Of a DNA stretch of 64,000 nt, positions 8,206 through 17,027 are shown piece by piece. A program made the translations under genes and the position numbers. The stretch comes from CAWJKP01 sp963843465 (GTDB lineage Bacteria > Planctomycetota > Planctomycetia > Pirellulales > Thermoguttaceae), in NCBI GenBank assembly GCA_963843465.1, contig CAWJKP010000003.1, positions 310,001 through 374,000 of the forward strand, read 5' to 3'. Positions within the stretch are counted from its first letter, which is position 1; the number at the start of each line of letters is the position of its first letter. The notes beneath the pieces are model-generated. The model saw only the letters and a program-made list of their open reading frames with translations, had not been told where the DNA came from and did not search any database.

Positions 8206-10506
8206 ATGGACGCCTTCCTCACTAGCCTGTCGGGGTTTCTCCACCGCCTGTTGGACGTTGCGGAAAGCTCTTGGTCGTCCACGCAAGTGCTGCTGGCGGC
8301 GATCGCGGCCGGGTTGAGCGTGTTGGCCGTCACGCTGATCGTGATGATGTACTCCCGCTGGGGACAACTGCATCCGCTGCGCAAATGCCTGTTCCTTTCG
8401 CTTTTCGCCCACTTGCTGCTGGGCGCTTCCGCGGCCACGGTCCGGATTCAGCAGTACGCGGCCGCTCGGCCGGAGGTGATCGAGGTCGCGATCAACGACG
8501 CCGCACTGGGACCCCAGTCCCTTTCGCCCGCAGCCAGCCAAGCAAGCGCCGACCAGGGCAAGGGCATGACTGCCGCGGAGCCGGTGAAGCCCTGGGAGCC
8601 GAATCCCCAACAGGTGCCGGGGCGGCCGGCCAGCGGCCCGGTGCCCCGGCCCGAGCTTCCCGACACTCTCCCGCCGCAGAAGACGGTTGTCAGCGAGGCC
8701 CCGGGCCTGCCCGGCATGGGCTCACCCGAGCAATTGCCCCTGGCCGAGGCCGCGGCCCCGCAGCCGCAGCCGTTGCAGACGCTGATGTCGATCCCGCGGC
8801 CGGCCTCGGCCAAGACGGCCGAACCGATCGAGGCCTCCAAGGCCTCGCGACGCGAAGGCGTCCAGACGCAGGTCCCCGGCCAGCAACAGTTCCGACCGGG
8901 CTTGCCGGCGGGCAGCTCGGGTCCCACGGTGGCCAAGGGCAGCCACGTGGGCTCGCCGAACTCGCTCCTGGACCGCTCGCTGCCGCTGCCGACCTTGAAG
9001 GACGTGCGGCCGACTTTTGGGTCCGGGCCGGGCGATTCCTTGCCCGGGACCGTCGACTCGCAACCGAGCCGCGGGCCGAACCGGGTGGCGGCGGCCTACC
9101 TGCCCGATGCCTCGCCCGGCGTCCGCGGCCCGACGCTGCCCGGTGAGTCGGGAAGCGGCGAGGCCGGCCTGGCGGCCGGGGCTAACGACGGAACGTCGCC
9201 TGTTAGCCCGGGCGGCCACGCCGGTTTTTCGCCGGACATTCCCAGCGGACCGGTGGGCGGCCCGGAAGTGGCCGTCACCGCGCCCTTCAGCCCGCCCACG
9301 ATCGGTGGGGAGAGTGGAACGGGAAATAGCGTTGGTTCGCCCTGGGCTTCCGGCGGCCCGGGCATCGGCGTGGTCCTGCCTTCACGCCGTCAGGGTTTCT
9401 CGGATCGCGACATCCCCGGGATCTACAAGGGCCGCGTCGCGCCCGATCGGTCCCAACTGGCCCAGCGGCAAGGCGCTACCCAAGAGACCGAGAAAGCCGT
9501 GCACGCCGCGCTCGGGTTCCTCGCTCAATGCCAGGAGTCCGACGGCCACTTCGACGCCAGCCGCCACGAGGCCGGCCGCGAGATGCGGATCGCCGGTCGC
9601 GACCGTCAGAGCGCCGGCGGCAAGTCGGACAGCGGCATGACCGGCCTGGCGCTTTTGACGTTCCTCGCCTCCGGTCATACTCACCTGCACGGCGACTACT
9701 CGGCCAACGTCCGTCGCGGCCTGGAATACCTGATGCACCAGCAGCGCGCCGACGGCGGCCTGGGCGGCAACGGCATCGTCTACGAATACATGTACTGCCA
9801 CGCCATGGCCGCTTTCGCCCTGGGCGAGGCCTATGGCATGACGGGCGACGAACGATTGGAGCCCGTCGTCCGCAAGGCGGTCGGGTTCACCCTGGCGATG
9901 CAGAACCGCCAGACCGGCGGCTGGCGGTACACCACGGGCGACCCCGGCGACACGAGCCAGCTCGGCTGGCAGCTCATGGCCTTGAAGAGCGCCGAGCTGG
10001 CGGGCATTCCCATCCCCAGCGAGTCGCGGCAGGGAATGCTCCGCTTTCTCACAAGCGTCTCGTCCGGGAACCAGGGCGGCCTGGCCGCTTATCGGACCGG
10101 GGAGACGCCCACTCCAACCATGACCGCGGAAGCCCTCGTCTGCCGCCAGTTCCTCGGCGCGCCCTCCGACACTCCCGCCGTCAAAGAGGCGGCCGACTAC
10201 CTCCTCCGCCAGATGCCGGGCGAGGGCAAGGACAACAACATCTACTACTGGTACTACGGCACGCTGGCCATGCACCAGCTCCAGGGCGCCTCCTGGCAGC
10301 GCTGGAACACCTCGCTCCAGAAAGCCCTTCTCGCCACCCAGAACACCAGCGGCCCCAACGCCGGCAGTTGGGATCCGGACGGCCTCTGGGGCACCTACGG
10401 CGGACGGCTCTACAATACGACCTTGTCCACCCTCTGCCTGGAAGTCTATTACCGCTTCCTGCCGATGTACGTGCACGACCCGTCCGCCGACGTGGCGCCA
10501 AAATAG
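8206..10506 (+). CDS. Membrane-anchored terpenoid-cyclase-fold (squalene/prenyltransferase-repeat) protein
   Basis: 766 residues. Two hydrophobic segments at about residues 25-46 and 60-78 anchor the N-terminus. A Pro/Gly/Ser-rich linker follows to about 400. The C-terminal third has repeated alpha-alpha motifs of the prenyltransferase/squalene-cyclase family, for example AALGFLAQCQESDGHFD, GLEYLMHQQRADGGLGG and AMQNRQTGGWRYTTGDPGD. Classic DxDD/DxDTTT cyclase motifs were not seen, so catalytic activity is unlikely and a non-enzymatic barrel is inferred. Around codons 320-345 a repeat-derived segment (AAGANDGTSPVSPGGHAG) encodes a palindrome of a wider family. The gene follows ExbD by three bases and ends the operon. 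Confidence 0.85.
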   Translation: MDAFLTSLSGFLHRLLDVAESSWSSTQVLLAAIAAGLSVLAVTLIVMMYSRWGQLHPLRKCLFLSLFAHLLLGASAATVRIQQYAAARPEVIEVAINDAALGPQSLSPAASQASADQGKGMTAAEPVKPWEPNPQQVPGRPASGPVPRPELPDTLPPQKTVVSEAPGLPGMGSPEQLPLAEAAAPQPQPLQTLMSIPRPASAKTAEPIEASKASRREGVQTQVPGQQQFRPGLPAGSSGPTVAKGSHVGSPNSLLDRSLPLPTLKDVRPTFGSGPGDSLPGTVDSQPSRGPNRVAAAYLPDASPGVRGPTLPGESGSGEAGLAAGANDGTSPVSPGGHAGFSPDIPSGPVGGPEVAVTAPFSPPTIGGESGTGNSVGSPWASGGPGIGVVLPSRRQGFSDRDIPGIYKGRVAPDRSQLAQRQGATQETEKAVHAALGFLAQCQESDGHFDASRHEAGREMRIAGRDRQSAGGKSDSGMTGLALLTFLASGHTHLHGDYSANVRRGLEYLMHQQRADGGLGGNGIVYEYMYCHAMAAFALGEAYGMTGDERLEPVVRKAVGFTLAMQNRQTGGWRYTTGDPGDTSQLGWQLMALKSAELAGIPIPSESRQGMLRFLTSVSSGNQGGLAAYRTGETPTPTMTAEALVCRQFLGAPSDTPAVKEAADYLLRQMPGEGKDNNIYYWYYGTLAMHQLQGASWQRWNTSLQKALLATQNTSGPNAGSWDPDGLWGTYGGRLYNTTLSTLCLEVYYRFLPMYVHDPSADVAPK
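9166..9225. repeat. Palindrome of the TTAGCCCCGGCGGCC family inside a CDS
   Basis: An inverted and a forward copy of the repeat, about 22 bases each, separated by about 14 bases. They stay in frame within the cyclase-fold gene. Other copies are at 12523, 18134, 39039, 44532, 47848 and 56167. Confidence 0.85.
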
Positions 10507-10566
10507 GGGAACATGGGGACAATTCAGCAGGGAAGACCGGATAATCACGAAAGCCCGAAAGGACGA

Positions 10567-10705
10567 AAACCCGAAAAAGAAAGGAAGAATGAAAAATGAA
10601 AAATGAAGAACGGGAAAGGTTGAATCCTGATCGGTGAGACGCAGCGCGCGGTGCTCCTTCCTCATTTTGCATCTCTCATTTTTCATTTCTTCTTCGTCTC
10701 TTCGG
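10567..10705. repeat. Inverted repeat with AAAATGAAAAATG arms
   Basis: A purine-rich arm of GAAAACCCGAAA and AAAAATGAAG units (about 10556-10615) faces a complementary CATTTTTCATTTC and TTCGGGTTTTCG arm (about 10663-10705). The same family is at 16694-16950. The gap 10507-10822 holds no other gene. Confidence 0.7.
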
Positions 10706-10822
10706 GTTTTCGTGATTCGTTTGCTCTCATCGGCGGCATCCGCGTAATCCGCGGTTCCTATTTCGGTGCAACCCAATTCGGTTGCTACCGTTTCCAAACA
10801 AACTGGAGATCGCTCGTATATT

Positions 10823-11089
10823 ATGGCCAAACGCAGCTCCTATCAGGACCGCATCATCAAGCGGTATTACCAGAACCGCGACGACATCATGCTTCAGCGC
10901 CTGGGCGAGCTGGTGACCGACCTCTATCTGGCCGAAGGGAAATCGCGGGCCAAGCTCTGGGAGCGAATCGCGGCCGCGTTGGCCAATCTCAAGATCCCGG
11001 CCGCGCGAATCGAGCACCTCGTCGCCAGCGACAATCCCTCCCTGGTGGCGAAACTCCTGGAGGAACTGCTCAACCAGCAAAAGAGATAA
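10823..11089 (+). CDS. Conserved 88-residue protein, unknown
   Basis: A clean frame from ATG 10823. The protein is rich in Arg, Lys and Leu and starts MAKRSSYQDRIIKRYYQNRD. Predicted helices contain LQRLGELVTDLYLAEGKSR and ALLANL-like segments. It has no signal peptide or membrane segment, so it is probably cytoplasmic. No domain was recognised. The balanced amino-acid composition, unlike shadow frames, supports a real gene. It is flanked by palindromic repeats on both sides and has no operon partner. Its size and charge would allow a nucleic-acid or protein-binding role, but nothing in the sequence proves this. Confidence 0.65.
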   Translation: MAKRSSYQDRIIKRYYQNRDDIMLQRLGELVTDLYLAEGKSRAKLWERIAAALANLKIPAARIEHLVASDNPSLVAKLLEELLNQQKR

Positions 11090-11369
11090 GGGATAAGGGA
11101 TAAGGGATAAGAGGGGGGTGCGATTTCCTCTCTCATCCCTTATCTCTTATCCGGTTCATCCGACTGGAGCATGCGCAACCGGCTTGCGCACTTGATGGTG
11201 CGGCGAAGTACCGGTGCCTCTTCTCTGTTGCCCCGTCCGGCAAAATGTGGGACAGAGAAGAGGCACCGGTACTTCGCCGGGCATCGTGGTCGGTCGGGGA
11301 TCGCGACGCGCACTCTCCGGTCGGATGATCCTCTCATCCCTCATCCCTTATCCATTATCCCTTATCAAC
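11090..11369. repeat. GGATAAGGGATAAG arms with embedded hairpins
   Basis: A GATAAGG tandem arm (11090-11115) is matched by TTATCCC arms at 11134-11152 and 11334-11369. Between them lies a 28-base-arm hairpin at 11201-11280 (CGAAGTACCGGTGCCTCTTC and its complement). The last arm overlaps the 3' end of the adjoining epimerase gene. Confidence 0.75.
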
Positions 11370-12481
11370 CGCCGCAGCATCAACTCCACGATCCGTTGGG
11401 CGGCATGGCCGTCGCCGTAGGGATTGCGGTCGACCTGGCAGGCGGCGTAGGCGGCCGGGTCGGTGAGCAGCCGGGTTGCGCACTCGACGATCGCCTCGAT
11501 CGACGTGCCCACCAGGATCGCCCCGCCCGCCTCGACGATTTCCGGCCGCTCCGTCGTCTGGCGCATCACCAGCAGCGGTTTGCCCAGCGAGGGCGCCTCT
11601 TCTTGCACGCCGCCGGAGTCGGTCAGAATGAGCGTCGAGCGATCCATCAGCCAGACGAACTCCGCATAGCCGGCCGGATCGGTGAGCCGGAGGTTGGGGC
11701 GGTCGCCCAGGGTGCGGCGGACCGGCCCCTGCACGTTAGGGTTCGGATGCACCGGATAGATGAACCGGCACTCGGGGAAGCGGTCGGCCAGGGTGGCGAT
11801 GGCCTGGCAGATGTTCTCGAAACCGCGGCCGAAATTCTCCCGCCGGTGGCCCGTAATGAGGATCATCCGCCGCTGGCCGAGCCAACTGTATTCTTTCGCC
11901 CACGCGGCCGGCGCCGCCCGTTGGCGCTGGAGCGTCTCCAACAGGGCGTCGACCACCGTGTTGCCCGTCACGTGCACCGCCTCCGGCCGAGCGCCTTCGG
12001 CCAGCAAGCGGTCGGCGGCCCGCTGGGTCGGGGCGCAGTAGAGCGAGGCCGTCAGGTCGGCGATCCGCCGGTTCAATTCCTCCGGCCAGGGCGCGTGCAG
12101 ATTTCCGGTCCGCAGCCCGGCCTCGACGTGTACCAGCGGGACCCGCCGATAAAAAGCCGCCAGGGAGGCGGCCATCACGGTCGTCGTGTCGCCTTGGGCC
12201 ACCAGGCAATCCGGCCGCAGGCGCAGGAGCACGTCATCGATCCGCTCGACCAAGCGGGCGGACAGTCCGGCCAGCGTCTGGTCGGGCGTCATCGCGTCCA
12301 GGTCGATGTCGCCCCGGATGCCCAGGTCCTCGGTCACCTGGGTCAACAGCTCCCGGTGCTGTCCGGTGAGGCAGACCGTGGCCTCGACCTCGTCGCTGCG
12401 GCGGCGGCACTCCCACACCAGCGGCGCCATCTTCACCGCCTCGGGCCGGGTGCCGAAGACCAACAGCGGGCGAAGCTTCAT
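11348..12481 (-). CDS. wecB: UDP-N-acetylglucosamine 2-epimerase (non-hydrolysing)
   Basis: 377 residues, the usual length of the WecB/MnaA family, which converts UDP-GlcNAc to UDP-ManNAc for surface polysaccharides. Motifs present are GTRPEAVKMAPL near the N-terminus, VAQGDTTT, HVEAGLRTG, TGHRRENFG, HPNPNVQGPV and DSGGVQEEAPSLGKP, which cover UDP-sugar binding and the catalytic region. It is cytoplasmic and stands alone. The final codons (LIRDNG and the TAA) lie inside the low-complexity ATAAGGG repeat, so the original C-terminus may have been replaced by repeat sequence. Confidence 0.95.
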   Translation of the reverse strand: MKLRPLLVFGTRPEAVKMAPLVWECRRRSDEVEATVCLTGQHRELLTQVTEDLGIRGDIDLDAMTPDQTLAGLSARLVERIDDVLLRLRPDCLVAQGDTTTVMAASLAAFYRRVPLVHVEAGLRTGNLHAPWPEELNRRIADLTASLYCAPTQRAADRLLAEGARPEAVHVTGNTVVDALLETLQRQRAAPAAWAKEYSWLGQRRMILITGHRRENFGRGFENICQAIATLADRFPECRFIYPVHPNPNVQGPVRRTLGDRPNLRLTDPAGYAEFVWLMDRSTLILTDSGGVQEEAPSLGKPLLVMRQTTERPEIVEAGGAILVGTSIEAIVECATRLLTDPAAYAACQVDRNPYGDGHAAQRIVELMLRRLIRDNG

Positions 12482-12522
12482 CGTGGAGTCCCGTGTTGGT
12501 GGCCAATCGGGAGAGGGTAGGT

Positions 12523-12545
12523 GTTAGCCCCGGCGGCCACGCCGG
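12523..12545 (+). repeat. TTAGCCCCGGCGGCC repeat, intergenic copy
   Basis: A 23-base copy of the repeat that is also found within coding genes. It is followed at 12579-12672 by a GTTAGAAG/CTTCTAAC inverted repeat. Confidence 0.8.
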
Positions 12546-12578
12546 CCGAGCGCGTGGGTCGAGCGTAGCAACCCGACC

Positions 12579-12672
12579 ATTTTACAGGAGTTGGAAGTTA
12601 GAAGTCAGGGACCAGAATGGGGGGGCGGTAGCCGTGGAGGATTCGCAACTTCTAACTTCTAGCTCCTGCATT
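12579..12672. repeat. Inverted repeat with GTTAGAAG arms
   Basis: GAGTTGGAAGTTAGAAGTC and a complementary CTTCTAACTTCTAGCTCC arm flank about 40 bases. It belongs to the same family as 6594-6731. Confidence 0.7.
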
Positions 12673-12712
12673 CTTGCGGTGGGGCCCGCTGCGATCGGCG
12701 CATCCTACCCGG

Positions 12713-13651
12713 TTACGGCGGCGGCGTCATAGTGCTTATGCCGCACGTGGCATCGTCGGGGGCCATCAATGACGCATATACGCCGTAGACGACGTCCTGG
12801 CTCAGGTTGTCCTGGTGCCCGTCGCAGTAGGTCACCACCACCACGCCCGGATGATTGCTGGAGGGCAGCGTTCCAGAACCAGGGCCCATGGCCGGCGTTA
12901 GGTTGCCGCTATTGATGCCGCTGAGATTGGGATTGGAAGGAGATGCGGTCCAGAACATCCCAATCAGGAAATCCGAAACGGGGCTGCTACCCCAAGTCGT
13001 GGGCAGCGGAGCAGGTGGCATGCCTCCCATCCAGTTGCCCGTCTGGAGGCTCTCGGAGAACATCAGGGTCTGGGAAGCGCCGTCCTTAATGCTCGACGCG
13101 GATATGCGGGGCATGGCCGAAACATTGTAATAGTCGAGGATCACGCCCGCAAATTGCTCGTTAACAGTTCCGTATAGATTCTGACCGCTATCGGGTCCAG
13201 CAATGAATGTCTTGTCGGACGAGCCGCAGTTGCCCACATAGCTGAGGGATGTCGCTTGCGGATCGCTGCTCGGGCAGATGAACTGAGGGACGGTCGGTGA
13301 TAACGCGGTTCCCCCGGCCGTGGCCATCGCAGCCAGCCAATTGTTCCAGACGTCCTGGCGTCCCAGGTTGGGCAGCAAGACGGCCGCCCAACTCAACTGC
13401 CAGGTCGTTCCGGAGGTGATGGGACCCAAGCCATTCACCACCCCCGGCAGATGGCCGTTTGCCGTGTCGTAGGCCATCGCTGCCAACCCAAGCTGGTGCT
13501 GGTTGTTCGAGCAACTCGCCCGTCGAGCCGATTCCCTCGCCCGGAGAGTCGCCGGGACCAGCAGGCCCACGAGCATGGCGATAATCGCCACCACGACCAA
13601 CAACTCGACCAGCGTGAAACCCGCGCGCTTGCGACCGGTCATCATCAGCAC
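12713..13651 (-). CDS. DUF1559 prepilin-like secreted protein
   Basis: 312 residues. It has a type IV prepilin-like N-terminus: a short basic leader (GRKRAG) and then the FTLVELLVVVAIIAMLVGLL helix, with cleavage expected at Gly-Phe. The body matches the DUF1559 family of planctomycetes, including the Cys-Pro-Ser motif (FICPSS) and the C-terminal YCDGHQ segment. It is probably processed by prepilin peptidase and displayed at the envelope. The start could also be the ATG nine bases downstream. It is divergent from a second DUF1559 gene at 14214. Confidence 0.92.
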   Translation of the reverse strand: MLMMTGRKRAGFTLVELLVVVAIIAMLVGLLVPATLRARESARRASCSNNQHQLGLAAMAYDTANGHLPGVVNGLGPITSGTTWQLSWAAVLLPNLGRQDVWNNWLAAMATAGGTALSPTVPQFICPSSDPQATSLSYVGNCGSSDKTFIAGPDSGQNLYGTVNEQFAGVILDYYNVSAMPRISASSIKDGASQTLMFSESLQTGNWMGGMPPAPLPTTWGSSPVSDFLIGMFWTASPSNPNLSGINSGNLTPAMGPGSGTLPSSNHPGVVVVTYCDGHQDNLSQDVVYGVYASLMAPDDATCGISTMTPPP

Positions 13652-13707
13652 CTCGTCCTGGGCTTGTCGTCAGGATCGGTTCGGGGTAAACGTTCACAAC
13701 CCGTAAA

Positions 13708-13820
13708 GTAGCAGGCACACTCCGTGTGCCGTCCGCTGTCTCCGCCACCGTGGGCGGACGGCACACGGAGTGTGCCTGCTACCCGCCGTGGGCGGACGGC
13801 ACACGGAGCATGCCTGCTAC
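13708..13820. repeat. Palindromic cluster, GTAGCAGGCACACTCCG family
   Basis: An inverted repeat with arms of about 28 bases (GTAGCAGGCACACTCCGTG and complements), with one extra partial copy. It lies in the gap between the divergent DUF1559 genes. Confidence 0.85.
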
Positions 13821-13910
13821 TTTGAGCGATCTGCTGTGAACGGTTACGGTTCGTTTGCCCCTTGTCCCTTACCCCCATTGTTCCCGAAACGGACAGAAAT
13901 TGCCAGTGCT

Positions 13911-14105
13911 TTGAAGGCGGAAGCGCAAAGAGGAAGGAGGAAGGAGGAAGGATGAAGGCTTAACCCTCCGAAATGGGGGTCATGGCAAATCGAGCCCCCC
14001 TTCTGGACAGACACCGCCCGCCTTCATTCACCTGCTGTACCCTTCTCCAGGAGGGGACACGGGGCCTTCATCCCTCATCCTTCATCCTTCCGCCTTCATC
14101 CTTGT
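13911..14105. repeat. Inverted repeat with GGAAGGAGGAAGG arms
   Basis: A GGAGGAAGGATGAAGG arm (13911-13960) is answered by a TTCATCCTTC arm (14067-14105). Together with 13708-13820 it fills most of the gap 13652-14213, which has no gene. Confidence 0.7.
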
Positions 14106-14213
14106 GAAAATCGCTGGACCTTTTTTCCCGCATTTGCGAGAATAGACGCAGGGCAAGGATTCAGCATCACATCTCGCGTCCCGCTTCCGAGGACAGAGGA
14201 GGGAGGAGCGTCT

Positions 14214-15146
14214 ATGAGCCGCAGGAACCGAAAAGGCTTCACGCTGGTGGAATTGCTGGTGGTGATCACCATCATCAGCATGTTGATGGCGCTGTTGATG
14301 CCGGCCGTCCAGGCGGCACGCGAGGCCGCACGGCGGGCCACCTGCATGAATAACCAGAAGCAACTCGCCTTGGCCATGCAGGGGTACGAGGGCACGCGCA
14401 TGAAATTCCCAGGCTATCTGAACACCTTTACCGACAGCAGCGGAAACCTGGTCACGGCCAACTGGGTGGTGATGACTTTCCCCTACATCGAGCACAACGA
14501 CCTTTGGAAGAACTGGCACATTCCCGCCAGCAACAACACGCCTCGGGCCGTCTACCTGAAGCTGTTCGTTTGCCCGAGCAACCCGACCGATAACACCACG
14601 GTTGGCTCCACGCCGCTGTCGTACTGCGTGAACACGGGTATTCCCGACAATGGCAGTTGCAGTTTTTCCGGTCGTGCTACGTCGAAAAAACAAAAGAGCG
14701 ACGGCGTGTTCTTCAACCTCGCGACGAACGCGGCCAGCGGCACTCCGGCTTATACGATGTCGTTGGACTACCTCAGTCAGCACGACGGGGCATCCAATAC
14801 GCTCATGCTGAGCGAGAACATTCTCAACATCTCGACCAGCATCCAATCCAGCGGGACCGGTGTCCAATGGGCAAACGATTACACCGAGGGTGACTTGGGC
14901 TTTCAGTGGGATCCCTCGTCAGCAACGGCTCCTACGTACCATATCAACTCCGCGTTGACCACCGCCATATCCGGTACCCCGATGCCTCCGTCGTCGCGGC
15001 ACGGGTCCGGCGTGGTGGTCTCCTATTGCGACGGCCACCAGGAGTTCCTGTCGGATGCCATCAACTGCAACACCTACCAGCATCTCATGACGCCCGACAG
15101 CTCCCTGTCCGGAATTACGGGCGTCTTCGATCCGGCCAACCTGTAA
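14214..15146 (+). CDS. DUF1559 prepilin-like secreted protein
   Basis: 310 residues. ATG 14214 follows GGAGGGAGGAGCG. The N-terminus SRRNRKGFTLVELLVVITII is a prepilin-like leader cleaved at Gly-Phe. The AAREAARRATCMNNQKQLAL segment is the DUF1559 signature helix, and LKLFVCPSNP and SYCDGHQEFLS complete the family pattern. It is likely an exported pseudopilin-like structural protein of unknown role. A rho-independent terminator follows within 30 bases, indicating a monocistronic unit. It is one of two such genes on opposite strands. Confidence 0.94.
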   Translation: MSRRNRKGFTLVELLVVITIISMLMALLMPAVQAAREAARRATCMNNQKQLALAMQGYEGTRMKFPGYLNTFTDSSGNLVTANWVVMTFPYIEHNDLWKNWHIPASNNTPRAVYLKLFVCPSNPTDNTTVGSTPLSYCVNTGIPDNGSCSFSGRATSKKQKSDGVFFNLATNAASGTPAYTMSLDYLSQHDGASNTLMLSENILNISTSIQSSGTGVQWANDYTEGDLGFQWDPSSATAPTYHINSALTTAISGTPMPPSSRHGSGVVVSYCDGHQEFLSDAINCNTYQHLMTPDSSLSGITGVFDPANL

Positions 15147-15170
15147 GGAAGATAGTAGGGCACGAGCCTC

Positions 15171-15208
15171 AAGGCCCCCCGCTTCTCGCATGTCCGGGGG
15201 GCCTTTTG
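15171..15208 (+). terminator. Rho-independent terminator after DUF1559 gene
   Basis: AAGGCCCCCCG and its complement CGGGGGGCCTT around a short loop, followed by TTTGT. Confidence 0.88.
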
Positions 15209-15269
15209 TATTCAACGAGCCGCCAGACGTGGCGGGCCATGGTTGATCTGCGCGGTCGGAAATGCGCCG

Positions 15270-15330
15270 TTCGTAGTCCCGCCTTTAGGCGGTCTTGCCG
15301 CGGATTTCCGGCTAGGCCGGTACTACGAAC
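15270..15330. repeat. Hairpin repeat, TTCGTAGTCCCGCC family
   Basis: Arms TTCGTAGT-CCGCC and GGCCGGTACTACGAA are complementary around an inner GC-rich palindrome. Confidence 0.75.
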
Positions 15331-15461
15331 TCGTGTCATTTCGTCCCGCGTGCGGTATAAACTGGACCTGGGGCGGTGAAAGGGTCGGCCCCCGTGTGGC
15401 CGTAATGGTTCCCTTTTTTGTTCGCAGCTTTGCGCGTGCTTTTCGGGCCGAAGGCCCGGCA

Positions 15462-15625
15462 GTTCTTTCAGCCCAGGGCAACGCCCTGGGGACAGGGGAA
15501 AATTCATACCGCTCGTCGGCCCAAAGGGCCAACCTTTCGCCAGAAGAACCGTTGGCCCGTTGGGCCGGCGGGGCTGCTCAGCGGGTGCCATCGACCCCAG
15601 GGCGTTGCCCTGGGCTGGAAGAACG
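15462..15625. repeat. MITE-like inverted repeat, about 165 bp
   Basis: Outer arms of about 30 bases (GTTCTTTCAGCCCAGGGCAA and complement at the far end) enclose an inner palindrome (GGCCCAAAGGGCCAAC / GTTGGCCCGTTGGGCC). There are no genes inside. Nested palindromes and defined termini suggest a small non-autonomous element. A Dus-family gene begins 90 bases beyond. Confidence 0.75.
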
Positions 15626-15714
15626 ACCGCCCCCTTGGGGCGGAAAACGGAACAAAATTCGGAACCGCAATTCCGACCCAAAGCGGCGACTTTTCAGCTC
15701 CCCATATTGGACCC

Positions 15715-16671
15715 ATGAAGATCGGCCCCGTTCAACTCGCCTGCCCGGTGGTGCTGGCCTCGATGGAGGAGCACACCCACTATTATTTCCGCCTGCTGAT
15801 GAAGCAGCACGGGGCCGCCCTGGTCTGCGGCGAGCGGGTGGACGCGGCCGGCGTGGCGCGGCGCGATCGCCGGGCCCTGCGGCTGCTGTATACGCTGCCG
15901 GACGAGGCTCCGCGCTCCGGGCAGATCAGCGGCGCGGACCCGGCGGTGATGGCCGAGGCGGCGCGGGTGGTCGAGGAGTTGGGCTTCAACCTCGTGGACC
16001 TGAATTTCGAGTGTCCCATCCGCCGGCTCCTGGGCCGCGGCGAGGGCGGGGCCTTGATGGCCGACCCGGCGGCCATCGGGCGGATCGTCCGGGCCGTGGT
16101 GCGGGCAGTGTCCACTGCCGTGACCGTGAAAATTCGCTCTGGCCCCGACGGCCAGCGCGAGACGGCCGGCGAAGCGGCCTGCCGGGCGGAACAGGCGGGG
16201 GCGGCGGCCGTCGAGGTCCACGCCCGCAGCGTCGCGCAGGCCTACGCCGGCGGTCCGGACCTGGGGGTGATCGGCCGGGTGAAGCGGCGGGTTCGCATTC
16301 CCGTGCTCGCTAGCGGCGGCATCCGCCAGGCGTCCGACGTGCCGCGGTTGCTGGCGGAAAGCGGCGCGGACGCGGCGGCCATCGCCCGCGGTTGTCTGGG
16401 AAATCCTTGGATCTTCCGCCAGGCCCGGGCGCTGGTGGCCGGCGGGGCGACGGTCGCCGGGCCGACGCCGGCCCAGCGCGGCCGCGTGCTGCTGGAATTG
16501 ATCGAGGGCGAGTTCCGCCTCTACGGTCCGATCGTGGCCCGGCGGCGTCTGGCGCGGACCAGTTGCTACTATGCCAAGTTTTTGCCCGACTTTCCCGCCT
16601 TCCGCCAGGCGGTGCAGAAGGTGGAGAACCTGGCCCAGTTCCGCAGGCTGGTGAAGGAGCATTTCCGGTGA
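15715..16671 (+). CDS. tRNA-dihydrouridine synthase family protein
   Basis: 318 residues with the TIM-barrel order of the Dus family, which reduces uridine in tRNA D-loops using FMN. NFECPIRRLLGRGEGGALM corresponds to the catalytic-cysteine and phosphate-binding region. VTVKIRSG, VEVHAR, VLASGGI and IARGCLGNPW are barrel strands, the last two contributing FMN binding. The N-terminal strand (VVLASMEEHTHYYF) departs from the usual APM-GVTD pattern. ATG 15715 is chosen because upstream codons come from a palindromic repeat. The gene stands alone. Confidence 0.85.
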   Translation: MKIGPVQLACPVVLASMEEHTHYYFRLLMKQHGAALVCGERVDAAGVARRDRRALRLLYTLPDEAPRSGQISGADPAVMAEAARVVEELGFNLVDLNFECPIRRLLGRGEGGALMADPAAIGRIVRAVVRAVSTAVTVKIRSGPDGQRETAGEAACRAEQAGAAAVEVHARSVAQAYAGGPDLGVIGRVKRRVRIPVLASGGIRQASDVPRLLAESGADAAAIARGCLGNPWIFRQARALVAGGATVAGPTPAQRGRVLLELIEGEFRLYGPIVARRRLARTSCYYAKFLPDFPAFRQAVQKVENLAQFRRLVKEHFR

Positions 16672-16693
16672 TGGGCTGGCGGCGAAGAAGGAG

Positions 16694-16950
16694 AATCACG
16701 AAAACCCGAAGAGACGAAAACGCGAAGAAGAAATGAAGAATGCAAAATGCAAAATGCAAAATGCAAAATGAGGAAGCAGCGCCGCGCGCCGCGTTTCACC
16801 GATTAGGATTCAACATTTCCCGTTTTTCATTCTCCATTCTCCATTTTTCACTTTTCATTTTTCACTTTTCATTTTTCATTTTGCGTTTTGCCTTTTGCAT
16901 TCTTCATTATTCCTTCCTCTTTCGGGCTTTCGTCTCTTCGGGTTTTCGTG
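16694..16950. repeat. Inverted repeat with AATGCAAAATGC/ATTTTTCA arms
   Basis: A long purine-rich left arm (16694-16770) and a pyrimidine-rich right arm (16820-16950) are complementary in composition and in many blocks. It matches the family at 10567-10705. No gene. Confidence 0.65.
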
Positions 16951-16980
16951 ATTCGCTTCCTCGTTGAGGGCCGGCAAAAA

Positions 16981-17022
16981 TGGTGGGCCGGCGCTCGGCT
17001 GCGCGAGCTTGTCCCACCCTAC
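16981..17022 (-). repeat. GTAGGGTGGGACAAG palindromic repeat, half element
   Basis: Reads GGTGGGCCGG to CTTGTCCCACCCTAC on the plus strand and sits at the 3' end of the histidine kinase gene. Full elements are at 21030-21206, 27854-27951, 34071-34249, 36221-36334 and 54053-54166. Confidence 0.8.
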
Positions 17023-17027
17023 TCGCT

